Source: an uncultured beta proteobacterium (lineage in GTDB: Bacteria; Pseudomonadota; Gammaproteobacteria; Burkholderiales; Burkholderiaceae_C). From it: 46,026 nt of DNA. The stretch is taken from assembly GCA_903930255.1 (NCBI GenBank), contig CAIYYA010000127.1, positions 1-46,026 of the forward strand. Reading direction: 5' to 3'. Each line of letters opens with the position of its first letter. Positions within the stretch are counted from its first letter, which is position 1. Below are positions 10,376 through 21,500 of this stretch, in pieces. The translations under genes and the position numbers were made by a program. The notes under the pieces were generated by a model, which saw nothing but the letters and a program-made list of their open reading frames with translations, had not been told where the DNA came from and did no database searches.

Positions 10376-10933
10376 ATGAAAACCGATCTCCTGCCAAGCT
10401 GGCTAACACAAGAAGCAGAGGTTTGGGCACAACTGCAAAACGGCGCCGGCGCAGGAGTTGCAAAACCCGAACAAATCGCCGGACTGACGGGGTTACAGAT
10501 GATGCAAGCCATGCTGCAAGGCGCAATTCCTTATGCCAGCATTGCCAAAACTCTTGACTTCATGCTCATCGAAGTACGCTCGGGGCACGCCGTGTTTCAG
10601 GGCAAGCCGGGCTCCGGTCATTTAAACCCCATGGGAACCATCCATGGTGGCTGGTACGCAACCCTGCTCGACTCGGCTCTGGGCTGTGCGGTGCACACCA
10701 TGATGCCCGCTGGCAGGGCTTACACCACCGCCGAGCTGAGCGTCAATCTGGTGCGCAGCATCGGCCACAAGGTGCAACGCGTGCGAGCCGAAGGCAACGT
10801 GATTCACTGTGGTCGACAACTTGCCACCGCAGAAGCGCGTCTGTTTGGCCCTGACGGAACCCTTTACGCACACGCCAGCACCACCTGCTTAGTTTTTGAA
10901 CTAAAAAGCCCGCTGAACCCGCAACCCACTTGA
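10376..10933 (+). CDS. PaaI-family thioesterase (hotdog fold)
   Basis: I choose the ATG at 10376 (MKTDLLPSWLTQEAEVW), with AAAGAG shortly upstream; the longer frame from 10292 overlaps the cupin gene and adds an unlikely leader. The 185-residue product carries the hotdog thioesterase pattern: NPMGTIHGGWYATLLDSALGCAVHT (catalytic region, residues about 84-106), then YTTAELSVNLVRSI and AEGNVIHCGRQLATAEARLF. The family hydrolyses acyl-CoA thioesters, often of aromatic or medium-chain acids. Nothing nearby names the substrate. The gene is followed by a new transcription unit starting with the hybrid kinase. Confidence 0.88.
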   Translation: MKTDLLPSWLTQEAEVWAQLQNGAGAGVAKPEQIAGLTGLQMMQAMLQGAIPYASIAKTLDFMLIEVRSGHAVFQGKPGSGHLNPMGTIHGGWYATLLDSALGCAVHTMMPAGRAYTTAELSVNLVRSIGHKVQRVRAEGNVIHCGRQLATAEARLFGPDGTLYAHASTTCLVFELKSPLNPQPT

Positions 10934-11009
10934 GGGTTGACCTGTATCAAAGTTGCCACCGTGCACAGTGATAGGCTGCAACAGTTTGCAAGTTTGACAT
11001 CGCCCACCT

Positions 11010-14000
11010 ATGCACCATCCAGTTCACCCGCTCCTCCCGCCCGCCGAAGCAGAACCATGGGAGCCCTCACCACTGTTTTTGCGTTTTGCACTGGCGACCC
11101 TGTTAATTGGCTGTCTGAGCTATTTGCTCAGCATCCGGATTTTGCTGCCGGATCAAACCTTGCGCTACATCGGACCCAGTCTGGGTGCGATTCTTTCAGT
11201 GATTGCCTACACCCTGCAGCATCATGGCCGCTCACATGCGGCGATCAAACTACTGGCCATTGGCGCCTGGCTTGTTGTCAGCATTGGATGCATCATGCAA
11301 GATGGGGTGTATACCCCATCAGTAGTTGCCTACCCGGTCATCATTATTCTGATTGGCTGGCTGTTCAACACGCGTGTCGCCACCATCATGGGTGCGCTGA
11401 CAGCGCTTTTGCTACTGGGGTTGCTGCTGGCCGAATCACGCGGATGGATGACCAAGGACACGCCCTCACCTGCCATCATGTACGCGCTGTTTCAGGTGTT
11501 GCTGGTTTTCCTGGCGGGTTTCTTGATCAACTTCATCACGCGAAGCTACCAACTCCAACTGCAGAAATTGCGCGAAATCAGTCAGCATTTAGCACAGCGC
11601 AGCCAAGAACTGGAGGCCAGTCAAGTCAACTTGACGATTTCGATCGAAACCACCGGCGTTGTTTTTTGGGAATATGACCTGCAACACGATCGACTCAAAT
11701 TCGACAAAGCGATGCTGCATTGGCTCAACCTCGACCCCAGTTCCCCCCCTGAAAACTTGACCCAATGGCTGACACTGGTGCATCCAGATGATCGCCGTGC
11801 CTTCATGGATGAATTTCAACGTGCTACACAAATCAATGGAAGTCCACTCGAGCTGGACTACCGTTTAAGCGCGCAACATGGCGACTGGGTTTGGGTGCGC
11901 ACGATTGGCAAAGTGATCCAGCGCAACGCCGACGGGCACGCGCTGCTAGCCAGCGGAGGAACACTCAACATCACTCAGCGCAAACAAGCCGAAGAAGCCA
12001 CCAGACGCAGCGAAACCTTGCTGCGCAGCATGCTTGAATCGACCGATGAAGGCATCTTGATGGTTGCCAAAGATGGCTCGGTGCTGGCGTTTAACAAACG
12101 ATTTGTGCAGCTTTGGCAGGTTCCTGAAGAACTCGCCCGCCTTGGTAAAGACCATTTATTGATCGCGCATGTACTCGAACAATTGCTCGAACCCGAGGCG
12201 TTTTTAAGCCAAGTGAACCGCCTCTATGGGAGTGTCGAAGAAGCCAGAGACACACTGCTTTTTAAAGATGGAAAAGTTGTGTCGCGCTACACCCAGTCGC
12301 TGCTTGCTGAGGGTGTTCTAGGACGCATCTGGTACTTTAGAGACATCACTTTACCCACCCAATCAGCCACCGCCCTGGCTGCATCGCGCCAATTGTTGCA
12401 ATTGGTTATTGACACCGCACCCATGCGCGTTTTCTGGAAAGACCGCGATCTGCACTACCTTGGCTGCAATCCCGCCTTTGCCAAGGATGCCGGGCTTACA
12501 CACCCTGATCAACTGATCGGTAAAACCGATGCTGATCTGAGTTGGCAAGCCCAAGCTGATTTGTACAACGCAGACGACCGCCTGGTCATAACAACGGGCA
12601 TTCCAAAACATGCCTATGACGAACCGCAAACCACACCCAGCGGTCAAACCATTTGGCTGCGCAGATCCAAAGTTCCGCTGCGTAACGAAAAAAACGAAAC
12701 CATCGGCCTGCTCGGCATTTACGAAGACATTACCCAGTTCAAAATTGCCGAGCAAGCGCTTTTGCAGAACAACGCCTTATTGCAAAGTATTCTGGACAAC
12801 ATCCCAGTCGGTTTGAGTGCCTTTGACCATGAACTGAAGCTGGTCGCCTACAACCGATTATTTTGCGAAACCCTCGAGTTTCCTCTGGCGCTCTTTGACG
12901 GCCCCAACACCACGTTTGAACAAATCATCGGTTTCAACGCGGAGCGGGGTGAATATGGTGCTGGCGACGCAGCCCAATTGATGCAAAGTATTGTGCAGCG
13001 CGCACAAGACCCAAGTCCCCATCAATTTGAGCGTATTCGCCCCAATGGCAGCGTGCTCGAAATATGCGGCAGCCCCATGCCGGGCGGCGGCTTTGTCACC
13101 ACCTATGTTGACATTACGGCGCGAAAACGTGCTGAAGCCGAAATCAAAAACAGTGAGCAACTTCTACGTGCCGCGATCGATGCGATCGATGAAGCTTTTG
13201 TGTTGTATGGACCCGACGACCGTCTGGTGTTGTGCAACGACAAATACCGTCGAATCTACGCCACCTCAAGTGACCTGATCGTGCCCGGTGCCAGTTTTGA
13301 AGCGATCATTCGCCAAGGTGCCGAGCGGGGTCAATATCAGGAAGCCACGGGTCGGATCGATGCATGGGTTGCCGAGCGCCTGGCCAAGCACCGTGCTGCC
13401 AACGTCAATATCACGCAGCAACTTGATGATGGCCATGTGCTGCGCATCATCGAGCGGCGCATGCCCGATGGCAGCATCGTGGGTTTTCGGGTTGACATCA
13501 CCGACTTGGTGCAAGCCAGCAAATCGGCTCAGGAAGCCAACCTTGCAAAGTGCCGATTCCTGGCTACCATGAGTCACGAAATTCGTACCCCCATGAATGG
13601 CATTTTGGGCATGGCGCAGCTGCTGCTGATGCCCAACCTGCAAGATTCCGAGCGGCGTGACTTCGCCCGCACCATTCTCTCAAGTGGCCAAACACTGCTG
13701 ACGCTGCTCAACGATATTCTGGATTTATCAAAAATAGAATCAGGAAAATTCCAGCTCGACGACACCGTTTTTGACCCCAATGCGCTGATGCGCGAAATCA
13801 AAACACTCTTTGCAGGCTCTGCGCAAGCGAAAAATCTGCATCTTGACTACCAGTGGAATGGCCCCACCGGTCAGCGCTACCACTCCGATGCACATCGGCT
13901 CCGTCAAATGCTGTCAAACCTGTTGGGCAATGCCATCAAATTCACGGCGCAAGGGCGTATCCGTGTAGAAGGCACTGAAATCGAGCGCAACAAAGACACA

Positions 14001-14936
14001 GTCCTGCTCGAGTTTGCCATCACCGACACCGGCATCGGCATTGCTGCGGACAAGCTTGATGTGCTTTTTAAACCGTTCTCACAAGCCGACAGCTCAACCA
14101 CACGGGAATTTGGAGGCTCGGGGCTGGGTCTGTCGATTGTGAAAAATCTGGCACAAGCTATGGGTGGCACGGTTGGCGTGGCCAGCGAACTAGGCCAAGG
14201 CTCCCGGTTCTGGTTTCAAATCAACGCTCGTGTTGTGCTAGCAGAGCAAAACAGCCGGCTTAATGCGCGCGACGGCAGCGCACCGCCGCGCACTGAGTTG
14301 GCACTCAAAGGCCATGTGTTGGTTGCTGAAGACAACCCGGTCAACGCCATGGTGATTGGTGCACTGCTCAACAAACTGGGGCTGACCCATAGCGTAAGCC
14401 AAGATGGACAACAAGCCGTGGATGCGATTCGCCGTGGCGATCGAGCCGACCTGATTCTGATGGATTTGCACATGCCAGTGATGGACGGATACCAAGCGAC
14501 CCAACACATTCGCCAGTGGGAGGCAGAACAGTCCAGAGCCGCTGTTCCGATTGTTGCCCTGACTGCCGATGCCTTCGAAGAAGACCATCAGCATTGCCTG
14601 GCTGTTGGCATGAACGATTTTTTGACCAAACCTATCGCCTTGCAGACCCTGGTGCAAATTTTGTCGAAATGGCTCACGCTGAGCCCATCGAGCCCAGCGC
14701 AATGCGCCCCCGTGACGACGCTGCGGGTTTTAGATCAAAATCAATTTAAGCAACTGGTGCGTGAAATTACGCCCATGCTGATGCACAATAAGTTCAGCTC
14801 GCTGGGCAAGCTCAAAGAGTTAGAAGAATTAGTCGTTGGAACCCACCTCGAAGCCGATATGGCTCAAATCAGCGTGTTGCTGCAAAATTTCCGATTTGAT
14901 TTGGCGCTTGAGCGTCTGCAACGCGTGGTGCTTTGA
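11010..14936 (+). CDS. Multi-PAS membrane hybrid histidine kinase
   Basis: This 1308-residue protein has about six membrane helices in its first 190 residues. Five PAS-like domains follow at roughly 205-320, 335-440, 455-575, 580-695 and 705-830. A HisKA domain has phospho-acceptor His856 in [10 protein letters not shown]. The ATPase domain shows [16 protein letters not shown] and [10 protein letters not shown] receiver domain carries Asp1152 in LILMDLHMPVMDG. A helical tail of about 75 residues closes it. The kinase-receiver-tail half is closely similar to the kinase at 15966, at both protein and DNA level. No clear ribosome-binding site precedes the ATG. It opens a tightly packed four-gene run. 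The ligand is unknown; the PAS domains could sense redox, light or small molecules. Confidence 0.9.
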   Translation: MHHPVHPLLPPAEAEPWEPSPLFLRFALATLLIGCLSYLLSIRILLPDQTLRYIGPSLGAILSVIAYTLQHHGRSHAAIKLLAIGAWLVVSIGCIMQDGVYTPSVVAYPVIIILIGWLFNTRVATIMGALTALLLLGLLLAESRGWMTKDTPSPAIMYALFQVLLVFLAGFLINFITRSYQLQLQKLREISQHLAQRSQELEASQVNLTISIETTGVVFWEYDLQHDRLKFDKAMLHWLNLDPSSPPENLTQWLTLVHPDDRRAFMDEFQRATQINGSPLELDYRLSAQHGDWVWVRTIGKVIQRNADGHALLASGGTLNITQRKQAEEATRRSETLLRSMLESTDEGILMVAKDGSVLAFNKRFVQLWQVPEELARLGKDHLLIAHVLEQLLEPEAFLSQVNRLYGSVEEARDTLLFKDGKVVSRYTQSLLAEGVLGRIWYFRDITLPTQSATALAASRQLLQLVIDTAPMRVFWKDRDLHYLGCNPAFAKDAGLTHPDQLIGKTDADLSWQAQADLYNADDRLVITTGIPKHAYDEPQTTPSGQTIWLRRSKVPLRNEKNETIGLLGIYEDITQFKIAEQALLQNNALLQSILDNIPVGLSAFDHELKLVAYNRLFCETLEFPLALFDGPNTTFEQIIGFNAERGEYGAGDAAQLMQSIVQRAQDPSPHQFERIRPNGSVLEICGSPMPGGGFVTTYVDITARKRAEAEIKNSEQLLRAAIDAIDEAFVLYGPDDRLVLCNDKYRRIYATSSDLIVPGASFEAIIRQGAERGQYQEATGRIDAWVAERLAKHRAANVNITQQLDDGHVLRIIERRMPDGSIVGFRVDITDLVQASKSAQEANLAKCRFLATMSHEIRTPMNGILGMAQLLLMPNLQDSERRDFARTILSSGQTLLTLLNDILDLSKIESGKFQLDDTVFDPNALMREIKTLFAGSAQAKNLHLDYQWNGPTGQRYHSDAHRLRQMLSNLLGNAIKFTAQGRIRVEGTEIERNKDTVLLEFAITDTGIGIAADKLDVLFKPFSQADSSTTREFGGSGLGLSIVKNLAQAMGGTVGVASELGQGSRFWFQINARVVLAEQNSRLNARDGSAPPRTELALKGHVLVAEDNPVNAMVIGALLNKLGLTHSVSQDGQQAVDAIRRGDRADLILMDLHMPVMDGYQATQHIRQWEAEQSRAAVPIVALTADAFEEDHQHCLAVGMNDFLTKPIALQTLVQILSKWLTLSPSSPAQCAPVTTLRVLDQNQFKQLVREITPMLMHNKFSSLGKLKELEELVVGTHLEADMAQISVLLQNFRFDLALERLQRVVL

Positions 14937-14972
14937 CGACTTGCAAACTATTTATTTCAACAAGGAACTGCT

Positions 14973-15953
14973 ATGAAACTTTTGCATTCACTCGGATTTT
15001 TTGTTGTTTGCCTAGGGCTTGTGAGCTGCGGTGAAACCAATGTACCGAGCGTCAGCTCCCCAACACAACCCATCGTTTCAGCACCACCGCCGAGCAGCAA
15101 AAAAGAAATTGGCCTGATCATGAAAACGCTGACCAATCCGTTTTTTGTCGAAATGGAAAAAGGCGCAAGGCGTGCCGAAAAAGAATTGGGGGTCGTCCTA
15201 AGGGTTAAAACTGCAGCGCAAGAAACCTCGATCGAGCAACAAATCCAGTTGGTTGATGACCTGATTGTTGCCAAGGTCAGTGCCATCGTGATTGCCCCAG
15301 GAGACTCGCAACGACTGATTCCTGCCTTGAAAAAAGCCACCGATGCCGGCATCAAAATTGTCAACATTGACAATCGACTTGACGCACAAGCGGTCGCCCA
15401 AGCGGGCATGAAACCGGTGCCCTTCATCAGCGTTGACAACGAGGCTGGCGCTTATAAAGCTGGCAAATTTCTCACCGATGGCATCAACACCCCCACTGAA
15501 GCGGCGATGCTTGAAGGCATCCGCAGCGCCGACAACGCGCAACAGCGAGCCCAAGGTGCACGCCGCGCATTTCTCGAAAACAAGCACGTCAAACTGGTGG
15601 CCTCCGAGACTGCCAACTGGAAAATTGATGAAGCCTATGATGTGACCAAGTCGATTTTCACCAAGCACCCCCATATCAAATTGATCTTCGCCTCCAACGA
15701 CATGATGGCCATTGGTGCGATCAAATACCTGCAGGAAACTGGCAAAACTAAAGTCAAACTGGTTGGCTACGATGCGCTGACGGAAGCACTTCGCGAGATC
15801 AAGGCCGGAAATATGGCAGCCACCATTGATCAGCAAGCTGCCGAGCAAGGCTATCAAGGCATCATGCTGGCCAACCGCATGAGCCAAGGTAGCCAAGTTC
15901 CAGCAGTGACCATCATTGACACCCGTTTGATCACTCTCAGCGAAGCCCATTGA
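14973..15953 (+). CDS. Sugar-type ABC solute-binding lipoprotein (Peripla_BP_4)
   Basis: The 326-residue protein begins with a lipoprotein signal peptide ending in the lipobox LVSC (Cys near residue 20), so it is probably anchored in the periplasm. The body is a type I periplasmic binding protein of the ribose/LuxP class: KEIGLIMKTLTNPFFVEMEKG, ARRAEKELGVVL, VSAIVIAPGDSQRLIPALKKA, KIVNIDNRLD, FISVDNEAGAYKAGKFL, LIFASNDMMAIGAIKYL and LVGYDALTEALREIKAG. No permease or ATPase gene is nearby. It lies 36 bases after one hybrid kinase and 12 bases before another, with AAGGA ahead of the start. This argues for a sensory rather than a transport role, as in LuxP-LuxQ. Confidence 0.9.
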   Translation: MKLLHSLGFFVVCLGLVSCGETNVPSVSSPTQPIVSAPPPSSKKEIGLIMKTLTNPFFVEMEKGARRAEKELGVVLRVKTAAQETSIEQQIQLVDDLIVAKVSAIVIAPGDSQRLIPALKKATDAGIKIVNIDNRLDAQAVAQAGMKPVPFISVDNEAGAYKAGKFLTDGINTPTEAAMLEGIRSADNAQQRAQGARRAFLENKHVKLVASETANWKIDEAYDVTKSIFTKHPHIKLIFASNDMMAIGAIKYLQETGKTKVKLVGYDALTEALREIKAGNMAATIDQQAAEQGYQGIMLANRMSQGSQVPAVTIIDTRLITLSEAH

Positions 15954-15965
15954 ATTGGATTAGCC

Positions 15966-18554
15966 ATGACGTGGCGTTCGAGCATCACCACCAAAATGCT
16001 GGGCTACTTGCTGTTAGCAGGTGTTGTGCCTTTGATTTTGCTTGGACTGACGGCTTTTGAAATTTCAAAGCGAGCACTGATTGCCCAGGCAGAATTTGAA
16101 AATTCACGCCTAATTGCCAGTTTTTCATCGTATCTGCGTCTCTATCAGGGGCAGATCGAAGACATGGCCAGTGCCATCGCTGGCAACCCGGCGATTAGTT
16201 TAGCGCTGCATGAAGCCGACAAAAACACCGCAAACAGTTTCAGTGCACTTGAAATGCGCGCCCGCATGGGCTATTTGCTCAACAGCTATGTGCGCATCAA
16301 AGGCCTCGAATCGATCAGTATTTTTTCGAATTCAGGGTGGCGCTTTCAAATCGGTCAAACGCTGGATTTCAGCCAAGTTCAGAAAGCGGTGGTAGATGGG
16401 CTTTTGCGCGAATCGCAGCAAAAACACACGCCTATTTTCTGGCGTGGCATTGACAACAACCTGAATACAAATTCCGAAAAAACCAAAGTAATCAGCGTAG
16501 TTCGGACGATTCACCACTTTTCGCCTCTCAGTGGCAAGTCAGAAGTTGTGGGTGTCTTGCTTGTCAACCTCAACGACGAGATCATGCAGCAATTTCTTCA
16601 AGGCACCGAACTCCAGAGTGGCACCCAATTGATGCAAATCGATCGCCAAGGCCATATTGCGCTGCACTCCGACCCGACACGTTTCGGGCAAGCCCTGGCA
16701 CCCGGTTTGCTTGAACTGGTGCGTGCCAAACCAATCGTTCCCAGACTGCTGCTGGACGGCCAGGACATGCTGATGAACATGTTCAACCTGCCAGGCGAAC
16801 ATGGACTGATTCTGGCGCTGACGCCGCGCGCCCTATTGACCCAAAAAATCGACAAACTGGCTTTTGCCACGCTGGGTCTGGTACTACTGGCTTTGCTGAG
16901 CATTTTGACGCTGACCTGGTATTTTGTGCGCAATGTCGTCAGGCCTATTCACGCAGTATCCGAAGGTTTTCGCCGCATTGAAATGTCGCCGGATGCCCGT
17001 TACGAACCCTTGCCTGCCAGCTCGACCGAGGACGAAATCTATCAATTGGTTCACGGCTACAACAACCACCTGATGGCTCTGCAAGCGCAGCGCGAAGTAG
17101 CGCTCGAGTTGCGCCAAGCGAAAACCACGGCCGAGGCAGCCAACCTGGCAAAAAGCCGTTTCTTGGCAACCATGAGCCATGAAATTCGCACACCGATGAA
17201 TGGCATCTTGGGTATGGCACAGCTGCTGCAGATGCCCAACTTGAACGAAAAAGACCTGCACGACTACGCCCGCACCATTCTCAGCAGCGGACAAAACTTG
17301 CTGGCGCTGCTCAACGACATTCTGGATTTGTCAAAAATTGAAGCCGGTAAATTCCAGCTGGATGCCACGCTATTCCAACCCGAGCAGTTAATGCTCGACA
17401 CAAAAGCACTTTTTGCCAGTGCAGCGCAGCTTAAAAACTTGCAGTTGGAATGCCATTGGCAAGGCGCACCGAGGCATTCGTATCGAGCTGACGGGCACCG
17501 ATTGCGCCAAATGCTCTCGAATTTGCTGGGTAATGCCATCAAATTCACCCACCATGGTCGCATCGACATTGCAGGCAGCGAAGTCGAGCACCAGGGTGAT
17601 CTTGCTGTGCTGGAGTTTTCAGTGACTGACACTGGCATCGGCATTGCTGCTGACAAACTGGATTTGCTGTTTAAACCCTTTTCACAAGCGGACAACTCGA
17701 CCACCCGCGAGTTCGGTGGCTCCGGTCTGGGGCTGTCGATCGTGAAAAACTTGGCACACGCCATGGGTGGCGCGGTGGGTGTTAGCAGCGAACCCGGTCA
17801 AGGTTCCCGCTTTTGGCTGCGCATTCAGGCCAAGCGGATGATTCAGAGTCACGCTGACATAAACCCGGCCGTGACGCCTGCAACTGGCAGCGATACCCAT
17901 GAAGATGCGCTAATTGGCGAAATTTTGGTGGTTGAAGACAACCTGGTGAATGCCATGGTGATTGGCACCCTGCTGGGCAAACTTGGGCTGAGCCATTCTG
18001 TTGCCCCCGATGGTCAGCAAGCGCTTGATGTGATTATGCGTGGCGATCGCCCTGACCTGATCTTGATGGATTTGAATATGCCGGTAATGGACGGCTACGA
18101 CGCAACCCGGCACATTCGGCAATGGGAAACTGAGCATACAAAACCGCGTGTACCGATTGTTGCCCTGACCTCCGATGCCTTTGAAGAAGACCACCAAAAA
18201 TGTCTGGCGGTCGGCATGGACGACTTTTTGACCAAACCAATTGCCTTACCGACCTTGGTGCAAACACTCGCCAAATGGCTCAAGCACAAGCCGTCAATTC
18301 CTCCACATGCCAACGCTGCAGCAAGCATGTCCACACTGGATCAACCCCAATTTGAGCAACTGGTCAGTCAGATCGTGCCTTTGTTGGAAAATAATAAGTT
18401 CAGCGCTTTAGGCAAACTCAGCGAGCTCCAAGTGCTGGTTGCGCAAACCCCGATCGAAGCCGACGTGGCCCAAATCAGCGAATTATTAGAAAATTTTCGT
18501 TTTGACTTAGCACTTGAACGCCTCCAACGTTTAACCGCCAACCTGCGCCCATAA
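15966..18554 (+). CDS. Hybrid histidine kinase with large periplasmic domain
   Basis: The 862-residue protein has a membrane helix near residues 12-30, a periplasmic sensor of about 260 residues (Cache-like), a second helix at about 297-323 and a HAMP segment. HisKA follows with His405 in [10 protein letters not shown], then the ATPase domain ([25 protein letters not shown]), a receiver with Asp702 in [13 protein letters not shown], and a helical tail. From the coiled linker onwards it is a paralogue of the kinase at 11010. The adjacent binding lipoprotein, 12 bases upstream, is the obvious candidate partner for its periplasmic domain. The tail has no conserved histidine, so it does not look like a normal HPt domain. 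The gene is probably in one operon with its neighbours. Confidence 0.9.
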   Translation: MTWRSSITTKMLGYLLLAGVVPLILLGLTAFEISKRALIAQAEFENSRLIASFSSYLRLYQGQIEDMASAIAGNPAISLALHEADKNTANSFSALEMRARMGYLLNSYVRIKGLESISIFSNSGWRFQIGQTLDFSQVQKAVVDGLLRESQQKHTPIFWRGIDNNLNTNSEKTKVISVVRTIHHFSPLSGKSEVVGVLLVNLNDEIMQQFLQGTELQSGTQLMQIDRQGHIALHSDPTRFGQALAPGLLELVRAKPIVPRLLLDGQDMLMNMFNLPGEHGLILALTPRALLTQKIDKLAFATLGLVLLALLSILTLTWYFVRNVVRPIHAVSEGFRRIEMSPDARYEPLPASSTEDEIYQLVHGYNNHLMALQAQREVALELRQAKTTAEAANLAKSRFLATMSHEIRTPMNGILGMAQLLQMPNLNEKDLHDYARTILSSGQNLLALLNDILDLSKIEAGKFQLDATLFQPEQLMLDTKALFASAAQLKNLQLECHWQGAPRHSYRADGHRLRQMLSNLLGNAIKFTHHGRIDIAGSEVEHQGDLAVLEFSVTDTGIGIAADKLDLLFKPFSQADNSTTREFGGSGLGLSIVKNLAHAMGGAVGVSSEPGQGSRFWLRIQAKRMIQSHADINPAVTPATGSDTHEDALIGEILVVEDNLVNAMVIGTLLGKLGLSHSVAPDGQQALDVIMRGDRPDLILMDLNMPVMDGYDATRHIRQWETEHTKPRVPIVALTSDAFEEDHQKCLAVGMDDFLTKPIALPTLVQTLAKWLKHKPSIPPHANAAASMSTLDQPQFEQLVSQIVPLLENNKFSALGKLSELQVLVAQTPIEADVAQISELLENFRFDLALERLQRLTANLRP

Positions 18555-18566
18555 CAAGTAACGTTC

Positions 18567-21500
18567 ATGACCAAAGCAAAGCATTCGATTCTGGCAATTG
18601 ATGACACTCCAGCCAATCTACTAACGCTTGGCGCCACTTTGGAGCTGGAATTTGATTTGCAAATTGCCACCTCCGGTGCCATGGGCTTGATGCTGGCCGC
18701 CAAAGCCAGACCCGACCTGATATTGCTCGACATCATGATGCCCGAAATGGATGGGTTTGAAACTTGCCGTCGCCTCAAAGCCAACCCGGCTCTGAAAGAT
18801 ATTCCGGTGGTGTTTGTCAGCGCACTCACCGAGATCGAATCCGAATCAACCGGACTGGCACTCGGCGCTGTGGACTACATCACGAAACCCATCAATGTGG
18901 AAATCGCACGCCAGCGTATCCGTAATCTGATTGAACGCGACAGCTTGCGCAAGGATGTGGTTGCCCAAAGAGATCAACTTGAATCGCGCGTTCTGGAGTT
19001 GGACTTGTCCAGACACGCCCTGCGCCAGCAGATGCGTTTTGCTGATGCATTGAACAAACTTTCCCAAGTGATTATTCAAAGCGACACAGCAGACCTGGTT
19101 TTGCAGGAAACCACGCGCATCGTGGGCGAAACGCTGGGGCTTGATCGCGCCCTGGTTTACACCATCGATCTCGCCACACAGCAAGCGCAAGGTCGCTGCG
19201 AATGGATCAACCCGCAACACCCGCAACTGCATCCCAGCATCCGAACTTATCCTCTGGATATGTTCAGAGGTGGGCTCAATGAAATCATGCGCAGCAAGCG
19301 CTATCTGACCAGCCAAACGGACCAAATCAACCCGCATTTCGTCGAAGATGGTTCGGGGCAGATATTGCACCAAAAAATGCACGTCCAGAGCCTGCTGTGG
19401 CTGCCGTTTAACTGGTCAGACCACGGGTTTAGCGTTTTAGCTTTGAATCAGGTTTATTCAAACAAATCTTGGTCTGCGCAAGATTTGGACTTTCTGCAGG
19501 CCATCAGCCACCAGGTCAGCATTGCACTGACCAAAATACACCTGCTGCAAGAGCAGAAAACATTCCAGGAAAAGCTGCAAATGTCAGCCAGCGTGTTTAC
19601 CCATGCGCGCGAGGGCATCATCATCACCGACCCTCGCGGCAACATCATTGATGTCAACGCCTCGTTCACCCGCATCACCGGCTATGCGCGCGAAGAAGTT
19701 ATCGGCAAAAATCCACGCCTGCTGAATTCAGGTCACCAAAACAAAACCTTTTACACCAACCTCTGGCGCCAGTTGATCCAAAAAGGCCATTGGTACGGTG
19801 AAGTCTGGAACCAGCGCAAAAATGGCGAGGTGTTTGTTGAAATGCTGACCATCTCTGCGGTGCGCGATGCGCAGGGCAAGACCGATCACTATGTGGCCCT
19901 TTTTTCAGATATCACGGCGCTTAAAGAGCACGAAGACCGGCTCGATCACATTGCACATTACGACGCACTGACCAATTTACCCAACCGGGTGCTGCTAGCC
20001 GACCGGCTCAAACAAGGCATGATCCAGGAGCTGCGACGCTGCAAAAAACTCGCAGTTGTGTTTCTTGATCTCGATGGATTCAAGGCTGTCAACGATATTC
20101 ATGGGCACGAGGCCGGTGACCAACTGCTCGTCACACTATCAGCCCGCATGAAGCAAACCCTGCGCGAAGGCGACACACTGGCACGCATCGGGGGTGATGA
20201 GTTTGTTGCCGTACTAGGCGATCTTGACGATGTTCACGCCTGTTTACCCATGCTCTCACGACTGCTCAGCGCAGCAGCTTTACCGATTGAGGTGAATGAC
20301 AACTTGCTGCAGGTTTCCGCAAGTTTGGGAGTGACTTTTTTCCCCCAGGCACAAGATATCGAGGCTGATCAATTGATGCGCCAGGCCGATCAGGCCATGT
20401 ATCAGGCCAAGCAATCGGGCAAAAACCGTTATACCTTTTTTGATGCCGAGCAAGACTACGGCATCCGCAGTCACCACGAAAGTATTGAACGCATCCACCA
20501 AGGCTTGCTGAATCAGGAGTTTGTGCTGCACTACCAGCCCAAGGTGAATATGCGCACCGGCGCCATCGTGGGTTCAGAGGCCTTGATTCGCTGGCAACAC
20601 CCTGAAAACGGACTGCTGGCACCCGCGCTATTTTTGCCAACCGTCGAAAATCATCCCTTATCCATTGAAATTGGTGAATGGGTGATCAACCACGCACTGA
20701 TGCAGTTGAGCATTTGGCAAAGTCAGGGCTTAAGCCTGCCCATCAGCGTGAATGTGGGCGCGCGCCAATTACAGCAAACCAATTTTGTTGCCCGCCTGCA
20801 CGAACTACTGGCGGCGCACCCCGAGGTCAATCCGACCAACCTCGAAATTGAAATTCTGGAAACCAGCGCGCTGGAAGACCTGACACGCGTCTCGCAAGTG
20901 ATTGAGAGCTGCCGTGAGCTTGGCGTGCTGTTTGCCATGGACGACTTTGGCACTGGTTACTCGTCGCTCACCTATTTGCGGCGCTTGCGTGTCAATTTGC
21001 TCAAAATCGATCAAAGCTTTGTGCGCGACATGCTCGACGATGCCGATGATCTGAATATTTTGCAAGGCATCATTGGCCTGGCCAAATCCTTCCGCCGCGC
21101 CGCCATCGCCGAGGGCGTAGAAACCATTGCGCATGGCACGTTGCTGCTGCAACTGGGCTGCGAGTTAGCCCAGGGCTATGGCATTGCCAAGCCCATGCCA
21201 GCCACTGAAGTCCCCGAATGGATTAAAAACTGGACACCCTGCGAAACCTGGCACTTGCAAAAAGCCATCGCCAACGAAGATTTGGCTTTGCTGTATGCAC
21301 GGGTGGAACACCGCGCCTGGGTGGCTGCGCTGGGCGGGTACTTGCGCGGCGAACGACGCGCACCGCCGCCGATGGATCACCACCAGTGCAATTTTGGCCA
21401 ATGGCTGGATACCGATGGCTTGTCGCGCTACGGTGCGCTGCCCACTTTGACCAGCATCATCGAGCTGCATCAGCAAGTGCATACACTGGGCGCTGAAATG

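Noticed and set aside
10937..11677. Long plus-strand frame of 246 codons overlapping the multi-PAS kinase
   Set aside because: It runs out of frame over the kinase membrane region, starts with TTG, and its composition is that of a shifted coding frame.
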